Assembly: GCF_016862635.1 (NCBI RefSeq) | Contig: NZ_BONI01000002.1 | Coordinates: forward strand, 124,001-188,000 | Length of the DNA: 64,000 bases | Direction of reading: 5' to 3' | DNA from: Catellatospora coxensis | GTDB lineage: Bacteria > Actinomycetota > Actinomycetes > Mycobacteriales > Micromonosporaceae | Shown: piece after piece, positions 18,473 to 25,251 of the stretch | Position numbering within the stretch: the first letter of the stretch is position 1 | Layout of the letters: each line of letters opens with the position of its first letter | Program-made: the position numbers and the translations under genes | Notes under the pieces: generated by a model | Told to the model about the DNA's origin: nothing | What the model saw: the letters and a program-made list of their open reading frames with translations, nothing else | Database searches by the model: none

Positions 18473-19453
18473 CTACCAGCGGTTGCGGGCTTCCTCGGCC
18501 CAACCGACCAGACCGTCGAGACTGGTCCTGGTGCCGTCGTCGGTGGTGGCCCAGCCGCTGAAGTGGCCGAAGCACTGGTGGGTCTCGTTGGCGACGATGC
18601 CGAGGTTGGTCCGGGCGACCTTCTCGTGGAACGGGTGGAAATGCGCGTCGACCCGTTCCCCGATGATCCGCCACGGGCGTTGCCAGTCGGAGCGGTCGTA
18701 GGTCCACTCCAGCTCGTCGCCGATCTTGTGCAGGCGGCCGTCGACGAACAGGCCGTTCTCGGTGACGCCGGTGCCGTCGGTCCACTTGCCGCCCAGCTGG
18801 ATCGCCCGGCCCGGGGCGGCCCCCGCGGCCCAGTTCCAGGTCATCGAGTACGGCCACCTGCCGCGGCCGTGGTCCAGGACCGCGAACGCGTCCGGCCCGC
18901 CGATCTCGTACGTGCGCCCGTGCAGCGTCAGCGTGCCGTGCACGGGCCGGCCGACGTCCTTGACGGTGTACTGGAACCGGGTGCTGCTCCACGGCACGAC
19001 CACGCCGAGCGACTCGTGCCCGTCCGGCAGCGGCACCCGCACGTCGAGGCGTACGCCGGGGGCCGTCGCGTGGATCGTGGTGCCGTCGGGGCGCTGGTCG
19101 ATCGTGATCTCCAGGCCGCCGCCGCGTACCGACGCCTCGCCTTCGCCGCTGCGCGGCGGCAACCGCACCCCGCGGGCCAGGGGAACCACCGCGTCGGTGT
19201 TCGTCTCCTGCCCGGTGGCCCGGTCCAGCACGTAGACGCCGTGCACGCCCGCGTAGTCGAGTGACGAGGCGACCAGGCCGACGATGTGCTCGGGCGTGAC
19301 GATGCCCCAGTACTCCCAGCGTTTGGTCCGGCCCCAGCCGCGCAGGTTGGCGGTGTGCAGCGGGCGGCGGGTCCAGCCGACCGCGGCCGGGTTGAGCCGC
19401 CCGTCGGGCAGGCACAGCTCCACCGGGGCGGTCAGCTCGGGCTCGTGAGTCAT
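18473..19453 (-). CDS. DUF2804 family protein
   Basis: A 326-residue soluble protein that matches the DUF2804 pattern: LPDGRLNPAAVGWTRRPLHTANL at the N-terminus, GRTKRWEYWGIVTPEHIVGL, WSSTRFQYTVKD, and near the C-terminus GERVDAHFHPFHEK followed by NETHQCFGHFSGW. The family is widespread in actinobacteria and some resemble lipocalin/AttH-like hydrolase folds, but no biochemical role is established that I can name. No signal peptide is seen. It is downstream of the EAL gene on the same strand, 67 bases apart. Confidence 0.85.
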   Translation of the reverse strand: MTHEPELTAPVELCLPDGRLNPAAVGWTRRPLHTANLRGWGRTKRWEYWGIVTPEHIVGLVASSLDYAGVHGVYVLDRATGQETNTDAVVPLARGVRLPPRSGEGEASVRGGGLEITIDQRPDGTTIHATAPGVRLDVRVPLPDGHESLGVVVPWSSTRFQYTVKDVGRPVHGTLTLHGRTYEIGGPDAFAVLDHGRGRWPYSMTWNWAAGAAPGRAIQLGGKWTDGTGVTENGLFVDGRLHKIGDELEWTYDRSDWQRPWRIIGERVDAHFHPFHEKVARTNLGIVANETHQCFGHFSGWATTDDGTRTSLDGLVGWAEEARNRW

Positions 19454-19520
19454 GGGCGCACGATAGCGCCAGGTCCTGCGCCCTTCCGGCCCGGCCGGAG
19501 CAGGGTCGCGGGTCCGTGGC

Positions 19521-20423
19521 TCACTCCGCGACCAGGGCTCCGGTCAGCGCCGTGAGGGTCAGCGGCAGGGCGAGGTGGTAGCCCTGGGCGAAGGAGACGC
19601 CGACGCGGGCGAGCGCGGCGAGCTGCTCGCGGGTCTCGACGCCCTCGGCGGTGACGTGCAGCCCCAGGGTGTGGGCCATGTCGGTGAGCATCTTGACGAT
19701 GGCGTGGTCGCGCGGGTTGTGCAGCATGCCGGCCACGAACTCCTTGTCGATCTTGATGCCCTGGATGGCCAGGCGGGACAGGTAGCGCAGGTCGGTCGAG
19801 CCCGCGCCCATGTCGTCCAGGGCCACGCTGACGCCGTGGCGGATGAGCTTTTCGAGGCGGGGGCCGGCGTGGACGAGGGTCTTGAGGTCGGCGCCTTCGC
19901 ACAGCTCCAGCCGCAGCCGGTGCGCGGCCAGCCCGGCCTCGCGCAGGGCGGCGGTGACCATGCCGGTGAAGTCGGTCGCCAGGGTGGCCGCGGACAGGTT
20001 GACGTTGACGTGCGCGGGTGCCGCGTGGCCGAGGGACGCGGCGAGCGCGGCCATGTCGGCGCAGGCCCGGTTGAGCACCCAGCGGTCGAGCAGGGCGAGA
20101 TGCCCGCCGTGGTCGGCCGCGGGCAGGAAGCGGTCGGGGGTGATCAGGCCCAGGGTCGGGTGCTGCCAGCGCACCAGGGCCTCCACCGCCACGACCGAGC
20201 GGTCGGCGAGCCGCACGATCGGCTGGTAGAGCAGCCGCAGCTCGCCGTCGGCCACGGCCTGGGCGACGGTGCGTCCGGCCACCTGCGCCGCGTCCTGCGG
20301 GCCGGCGGCGGGACGCCCGCGCCATCGCCTGACCAGGCGCATGAGCGCCCCCAGGTACGGCAGGGTGGCGATGCTGTCGACGAGGCTGATGAACCACAGC
20401 GCCATCGGGATGTGGACGGCCAT
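19521..20423 (-). CDS. EAL-domain cyclic-di-GMP phosphodiesterase
   Basis: A 300-residue protein: an N-terminal hydrophobic helix (IPMALWFISLVDSIATLPYL) followed by an EAL domain. Residues normally needed for metal binding and catalysis are visible: EALVRW, HVNVNLS, RLELCEG, ALDDMGAGSTDL, IKIDKEFV, TAEGVET and the terminal QGYHLA. It should therefore be able to hydrolyse c-di-GMP. No GGDEF domain is present. The start ATG at 20423 follows GGGGAG; a longer in-frame start at 20477 lacks support. Upstream DNA contains two 14-bp palindromes. In actinomycetes c-di-GMP controls development, so a role there is plausible inference. Confidence 0.85.
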   Translation of the reverse strand: MAVHIPMALWFISLVDSIATLPYLGALMRLVRRWRGRPAAGPQDAAQVAGRTVAQAVADGELRLLYQPIVRLADRSVVAVEALVRWQHPTLGLITPDRFLPAADHGGHLALLDRWVLNRACADMAALAASLGHAAPAHVNVNLSAATLATDFTGMVTAALREAGLAAHRLRLELCEGADLKTLVHAGPRLEKLIRHGVSVALDDMGAGSTDLRYLSRLAIQGIKIDKEFVAGMLHNPRDHAIVKMLTDMAHTLGLHVTAEGVETREQLAALARVGVSFAQGYHLALPLTLTALTGALVAE

Positions 20424-20541
20424 CGGAAGGCTCCCCTCGGGCAACGGATGTCGTCCTCGGCGAGGACGTGCTCCCACTGTCGCCGCCGCGGGGTCGCCAC
20501 GAGCCCGTGCCGGGCACTGGTCGATGGCTCGCGGTCGGTTT

Positions 20542-20555
20542 CCCGGGTACCCGGG
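20542..20555. promoter_or_regulatory. 14-bp perfect palindrome upstream of the EAL gene
   Basis: CCCGGGTACCCGGG is fully self-complementary. It lies about 120 bases upstream of the EAL start and 53 bases from a second 14-bp palindrome of related design. Candidate operator for a homodimeric regulator; function is inference. Confidence 0.4.
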
Positions 20556-20608
20556 CCTGCGGGCGGTGTCGCCCGTGGCGACCCAGGGTGCGGGACTGGT
20601 GTCCGTTT

Positions 20609-20622
20609 CCAGGGATCCCTGG
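20609..20622. promoter_or_regulatory. 14-bp perfect palindrome next to the LuxR-type regulator stop
   Basis: CCAGGGATCCCTGG is fully self-complementary and ends four bases from the stop of the LuxR-type gene. It shares the CCNGGG-NN-CCCNGG design with the palindrome at 20542-20555. It could be part of a terminator or a paired operator. Confidence 0.4.
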
Positions 20623-20625
20623 TCG

Positions 20626-23433
20626 TCAACTAGCTGGACTAGATTGAGGAGGTATCCACGGTGTGGCGGGCTCGGTGTCGAGCGCGGCCTCGCGCAGTTC
20701 GCGGCGCGAGTTGATGGCGAGCTTGGTGAACACCTTGCGCAGGTGCCACTCGACCGTACGGGGACTGATGAACAGCTCGGCCCCGATCTCGGAGTTGGTA
20801 CGCCCGTCGCGGGCCAGCGAGGCGATCAGCGACTCCTGGGGTGTGAGGTCGAGCATCGACTCGGCCGTGCGCTTGCGCACCGCCTCCCCGGCGGCCAGCA
20901 GCTCGTTGCGGGTGCGCTCGGCGAACGCCTCGGCGCCCATGACCGTGAACATCTCGTGGGCGCGGCGCAGGTGCTCGCGGGCGTCCGCGCGGCGGTTCTC
21001 CCGGCGCAGCCACTCCCCGTACACCAGGTGCGCCCGGGCCAGGTGCGCGTTCATCCGGCAGGCCGCGAGCCGGTCGATCGCCTCGCGGTAGAGCTGCTCT
21101 GCGGCCGGGCCTTCGCTCAGCAGCGCCCGGCAGCGGGCCTCGATGCCCAACGCCCACCGCGTGCCGCTGGCCTGCGTGCGTTCGGTGAGCTGTGCCAGCG
21201 CCTGTGTCGCGGCGTCGGGCTGCCCGGCCCGCGCTGCGGCCTCCACCAGTTCGGCCAGCGCCCACGACCGGGCCACGAACACGTCGCCGGTGGCGACGCG
21301 TTCGGCGGCGGCCTGCGCCGAGGAGTAGCGACCCAGGCCGTTGTCCAGCACCGCGGCCGCGTACTCGGTCAGCACCAGAGCACTGCCCTCGCCCCGCGGG
21401 AAGGCGTCGGTGATGCCGTCCTGGGTCAGCTGGGCGGTGGCCTGCTGGTCGCCGCGCCACGCGGCCAGCATCAGTGGCGTGTACGGCGGGGGCGACACTT
21501 GGATGGCGGACTCCAGCACGGCGGCCTCGTCGTCGCACGCGGCCGCGGCCGCGAAGTCCCCGGCTTGCACGTAGTAGCTGGCGAGGTAGTCCAGAGCCAT
21601 CGGCAGCAGGCTCAGCTTTCCCGTCTGCCGGGCCGTGCGCACCCTGCGTTCGAGCAGGTCCCGCCACGCTTCTTCCTCCCACAGCTCCGCCGCCACCAGC
21701 GCGGTGATGAGGCAGATCCAGGTGAGGTCCTGCTCGACGGCGCGGACGGCCTCCATCGCTCGCCGCAGGGTGGGCACCGCCTGCGGGTATCCGTCGGTGA
21801 ACTGTATCGACAACCCCTCGAGCAGCAGGTCGACGGGCTGCTGCGAGCCGGGTTCCGACAGCGCGGCGCGGGCTGACTCGGCCACGGTGCGTACGCCGAA
21901 CTCAGGTTCCAGCCGTCCGGCACCGGCGAACACCGCCGCGAGCAGCGCCTCCAGGTAGGTCTCGCGGGCCAGCGCACCGTCCAGCGGGACGAGTCGCTGC
22001 GCGGCGTGCAGCAGCAGGCCGGGCGCCTCGCTGCCGCGGCTGCGCAGGAACGCCAGCTGCGCGCGCAGCCGTTCCAGCCGTGCCTGCTGCAGCCGGTTCA
22101 GCGGACTCAACTGCGCCGTGGCCAGCAGGTCGTTCGCCATGTCGGGCGCGCCGGCGTCGAACGCGGCCTGGGCAGCGGCCAGGGCGCGTTCCCCGCGGCG
22201 GCGCAGATCCGGGGTGAGTTCGGCGGCCCGCCGCAGGAAGGCCGCCGCCGCCGCTTCGCCGCCGCGGGACTGGGCCCGCGCGGCCGAGCGCTCCAGGTCC
22301 TGCGCGACCGTTTCGTCGGGCGCCGGCGTCGCGGCCGCGAGGTGCCAGGCGCGCCGGTCGGGGTCGGCCACGCTGTCGGTCGCCTCGGCCAGGGCGCGGT
22401 GCACCTGCCGGCGTTCGGCGGGCGTGGCCGAGCGGTAGACGGTCGAACGCACCAGCGGGTGGGCGAACCGCACCCGGGTGCCGATCGTGATCAGCCTGGC
22501 CGCTTCGGCGGGGGCTGCCGCGTCTGCGGGCAGGCCGAGCCCGGACGCGGCGCGCCACAGCAGGCCTGGATCGCCGACAGGGTCGGCGGCGGCGACCAGC
22601 AGCAGCCGTCGCGTCTGCGGGGGAAGTTCGCCCAGGCGGCGCAGGTAGCACTGCTCGATCCGGCTGACCTGGCTCAGCGACGGCCGGCTGCGGGGCAGGC
22701 CGTATCCGCCGGCCAGTTCGGGCAGGGTCAGTTCGGTGGGCAGTTCCAGCAGGGCCAGCGGGTTGCCGCGGGCCTCGGCGAGGATCCGGTCGCGTACCCG
22801 CTCGTCGAGCGGACCGGGCACCACCGACGCCAGCAGTGATCGCGCGTCGCGGTCGTCGAGGCCGGCCACCACCAGTTCGGGCAGTCCGAGCAGTTCGCGG
22901 TCGCCGGGCTGGAGTTCGTCCCGAGGCACCCGTACGGCGAAGACGAGACCGATCGGGTCCGCTGTCGGCCGCCGGGCGACGAAGGCCAGGGCCTGGGCTG
23001 ACTCCTGGTCGAGCCACTGGAAGTCGTCGACGAGGCACAGCAGCGGACGGCCGGCTGCCACCTCGGACAGCAGGGTCAGCGCGGCCAGGCCGACCAGGAA
23101 CCGGTCCGGCGCAGGCCCTTCGGCGAGCCCGAACGCGCTGCGCAGCGCGTCGCGCTGCGGGGCGGGCAGGCGGTCGAGCTGGTCGAGCATCGGCCCGCAG
23201 AGCTGGTGCAGGCCGGCGTAGGCAAGTTCCATTTCGGACTCGATGCCGGACACGCGGTGGGTGGGGATGCTCGATGCGTTGTCGGCGAGATAGTCCAGCA
23301 GCGCGGTCTTGCCATCGCCGGTCTCCCCGCGCAGCACCAGAACCGCGTGCCCGCCCTCCCGGATCTCGCTCAGCAGCCGGTCGAGCGCCTCGCACTCGGT
23401 GCGCCGACCGTAGAGCCCTTGACCCGCAAGCAT
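20626..23433 (-). CDS. large LuxR-family (LAL-type) ATPase transcriptional regulator
   Basis: A 935-residue LAL regulator. An N-terminal ATPase module carries Walker A GETGDGKT (residues 36-43) and Walker B-like LLCLVDDFQWLD. A long helical TPR-like middle part follows, and the C-terminus has a LuxR HTH (TPQESLIASLARDGRTNSEIGAELFISPRTVEWHLRKVFTKL, split here only by reading order). Proteins of this type respond to small ligands and activate sugar or secondary-metabolite genes. The start ATG at 23433 lies nine bases after GGGAG; ATG 23442 is too close to that SD. The nearest divergent gene (23653) is a candidate target. Confidence 0.88.
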   Translation of the reverse strand: MLAGQGLYGRRTECEALDRLLSEIREGGHAVLVLRGETGDGKTALLDYLADNASSIPTHRVSGIESEMELAYAGLHQLCGPMLDQLDRLPAPQRDALRSAFGLAEGPAPDRFLVGLAALTLLSEVAAGRPLLCLVDDFQWLDQESAQALAFVARRPTADPIGLVFAVRVPRDELQPGDRELLGLPELVVAGLDDRDARSLLASVVPGPLDERVRDRILAEARGNPLALLELPTELTLPELAGGYGLPRSRPSLSQVSRIEQCYLRRLGELPPQTRRLLLVAAADPVGDPGLLWRAASGLGLPADAAAPAEAARLITIGTRVRFAHPLVRSTVYRSATPAERRQVHRALAEATDSVADPDRRAWHLAAATPAPDETVAQDLERSAARAQSRGGEAAAAAFLRRAAELTPDLRRRGERALAAAQAAFDAGAPDMANDLLATAQLSPLNRLQQARLERLRAQLAFLRSRGSEAPGLLLHAAQRLVPLDGALARETYLEALLAAVFAGAGRLEPEFGVRTVAESARAALSEPGSQQPVDLLLEGLSIQFTDGYPQAVPTLRRAMEAVRAVEQDLTWICLITALVAAELWEEEAWRDLLERRVRTARQTGKLSLLPMALDYLASYYVQAGDFAAAAACDDEAAVLESAIQVSPPPYTPLMLAAWRGDQQATAQLTQDGITDAFPRGEGSALVLTEYAAAVLDNGLGRYSSAQAAAERVATGDVFVARSWALAELVEAAARAGQPDAATQALAQLTERTQASGTRWALGIEARCRALLSEGPAAEQLYREAIDRLAACRMNAHLARAHLVYGEWLRRENRRADAREHLRRAHEMFTVMGAEAFAERTRNELLAAGEAVRKRTAESMLDLTPQESLIASLARDGRTNSEIGAELFISPRTVEWHLRKVFTKLAINSRRELREAALDTEPATPWIPPQSSPAS

Positions 23434-23623
23434 GCCGGACATCTCCCGTGAGGAGCCGTCGACCGGATGCCACCGCAGCCTTGCCGGCCCGGAGCACCGA
23501 CCATCGTTCTCGGGTGTCACCAGCCTATCGCCCGCGATGTCGAGGCCGGGCGGGAACAGGGCGTCCGGCCGGGCGTCGCTCGGGAGACCGCCCCTTGCGC
23601 TGCGGCAACGCACCAGACAGCAT

Positions 23624-23638
23624 GGAAACAGCGTTTCC
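23624..23638. promoter_or_regulatory. inverted repeat before the epimerase-like gene
   Basis: GGAAAC (23624-23629) and GTTTCC (23633-23638) are perfect complements with a three-base spacer, directly before the SD (GGAGG) of the gene at 23653. It also lies in the intergenic space shared with the divergent LuxR-type regulator. Possible operator. Confidence 0.35.
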
Positions 23639-23652
23639 TTTGGAGGTAGTTC

Positions 23653-24495
23653 GTGCGGTACCTGATCGTCGGCTGCGGCAACGTCGGCATGGAACTGGCC
23701 GCCCGGTGGACCGCGGACGGCCACGCCGTCACCGGGACGACCACGACCCCCGACCGGGTGGCGCAACTGCGCGACGTGTGCACGGACGTGGCGGTGCTGC
23801 GCGGCGACGACCGGGACGCGCTCGCCGCCGCGGCGGCCGGGGCGGACGCGGTCGTGGTGACCGTCAGCCCACGCTTCTCCCGCGCGGTCGACCCGGCCCA
23901 GCGCGCCGGCGAGTACGCGCTCGCCCTCACCGCCACCGCGCGCACCGCCGCCGCCGTCCACAACCGGGTCGTCTTCGCGTCGTCCACCTCCGTGTACGGC
24001 CGCTCGCACGGTGCCACCGCTCCGCTGGACGAGGCCGCCCCCACCACCGCCTCGCAGGACGCGTCGCCGGTCAGCTTTCTCGCCGCCGAGCACGCCGCAC
24101 TCGCCGCCGCCCGCGGTGCGGTCGTCCGCCTGCCGGACGTCTACGGGCACCCGCGCGACATCGACTACGTGCGCCGCGTCGAGCTGGCCCACCGGCACCT
24201 GGGCGGGAAGGTGCCGTTCTGCCCCGACGCGCTGCTGTACCGCATCGACTACCGCGACGCCGCGCAGGCGCTGCGGCACGTCGTCGAGCACGGGCTGACC
24301 GGGCTCTACAACGCGGTCCCCGACGGCGAGACACCGCCCACGAACGCCGCCGTGTTCAGGGCGATCACGGCGGCCAACGGCTGGGCCGAACTGGCCTACG
24401 GTTGCGCCGTCGAGGCTCCCGCGGTGCCGGTGTCGTCGGCGCGCCTGCGGGCCACCGGCTTCGCCTTCCGCCACTCGACCACCATGACGGCCTGA
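23653..24495 (+). CDS. NAD(P)-dependent epimerase/dehydratase-like (extended SDR) protein
   Basis: A 280-residue Rossmann protein. The N-terminus MRYLIVGCGNVGMELA is an NAD(P)-binding GxGxxG-type motif, and SSTSVYGRSHG places the Ser and Tyr of atypical SDRs, but the usual YxxxK lysine is not evident: the corresponding region reads SFLAAEHAALAA. That pattern fits the YeeZ/atypical SDR branch, where catalysis is unproven. RLPDVYGHPRDIDYVRRV and IDYRDAAQAL resemble substrate-loop segments of that branch. The start is GTG 23653 with a clear GGAGG SD. It is divergent from the LAL regulator. Confidence 0.75.
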   Translation: MRYLIVGCGNVGMELAARWTADGHAVTGTTTTPDRVAQLRDVCTDVAVLRGDDRDALAAAAAGADAVVVTVSPRFSRAVDPAQRAGEYALALTATARTAAAVHNRVVFASSTSVYGRSHGATAPLDEAAPTTASQDASPVSFLAAEHAALAAARGAVVRLPDVYGHPRDIDYVRRVELAHRHLGGKVPFCPDALLYRIDYRDAAQALRHVVEHGLTGLYNAVPDGETPPTNAAVFRAITAANGWAELAYGCAVEAPAVPVSSARLRATGFAFRHSTTMTA

Positions 24496-24609
24496 CCCGG
24501 CCACCAGGCAGTTCGGCTCGCCCTTGGCATGGCCACAAGCGATGGACGACGGGCGGCTGCTTCGACTTGCCGCCGTTCCGATACTCGGCGGCGGGCATAC
24601 ACTGCCGCC

Positions 24610-25164
24610 GTGAGCCGGAAGAGCTTCTACGACCTGCGTTTCGGTGTCGCCCCGGGCGGCGCCCGCAAGGACGCCCACTACCTGCGCGGCACCCTCGACG
24701 AGGTCAAAGCCGACCTGGCGGCCGAGCTCGCCGACGGCGGCAACCTGTACCTGCTCTGCTGGTACGGCGCGGACCTGGCGCTCGACGTCTACCAGCACGG
24801 CAGGCGCACCCGGTCGATCGACCTGCACCCGTTCGTATCCATCGACGTCGAGGGCTATCCCCGGATCACGTTCACCGGGCCGGGCAAGCCGGTCGGGCAC
24901 GACTTCAGCTCCGAGCAGGAGCAGAGCGTCGACGACGGCAGCCTGTCGGACCTGCTCTTCATGGGCGCGGTCGAGCAGGTGACCACGGTGACCGTCGACT
25001 GGGCCGCCGTCGACGTGCCCGCGCTGCGCGGGGAGCCGGCCCGGCCCGGCGACCTCGTCATCATGGACGAACGGATGGTCGGGGACGCCGAGGCTGACGA
25101 AGCCCGCGAGCAGGCGATGCCCGAAGCCGAGATGCGGTACGGCTACACCGACTTCGAGGCGTGA
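24610..25164 (+). CDS. hypothetical protein (184 aa)
   Basis: A soluble acidic protein starting at GTG 24610 (VSRKSFYDLRFGVAPGG) and ending RYGYTDFEA. It has normal codon bias and no signal peptide or membrane helix. A weak alpha/beta pattern is visible (GNLYLLCWYGADLALDVY, SIDLHPFVSIDVEG). An in-frame ATG at 24529 would add an Arg-rich segment that looks non-coding. I recognise no family. It converges on the GH5 membrane protein gene. Confidence 0.65.
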   Translation: MSRKSFYDLRFGVAPGGARKDAHYLRGTLDEVKADLAAELADGGNLYLLCWYGADLALDVYQHGRRTRSIDLHPFVSIDVEGYPRITFTGPGKPVGHDFSSEQEQSVDDGSLSDLLFMGAVEQVTTVTVDWAAVDVPALRGEPARPGDLVIMDERMVGDAEADEAREQAMPEAEMRYGYTDFEA

Positions 25165-25167
25165 CCC

Positions 25168-25184
25168 GGGCTCAGCAGGAGCCC
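25168..25184. terminator. short hairpin between convergent genes
   Basis: GGGCTC (25168-25173) and GAGCCC (25179-25184) with a five-base loop, immediately after the stop at 25164. A weak candidate terminator. Confidence 0.3.
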
Positions 25185-25251
25185 CCGGCAAACGTGTGTG
25201 CCCCGGGCGTGGGCGGCCCGTTTCGAGCAGCCGCCCGCGCCGACCGCACAG

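Noticed and set aside
23434-25191. N-terminal extension of the LAL regulator to over 1500 residues
   Set aside because: The frame stays open upstream only because of base composition; it overlaps two rightward genes, and a good SD supports the start at 23433.
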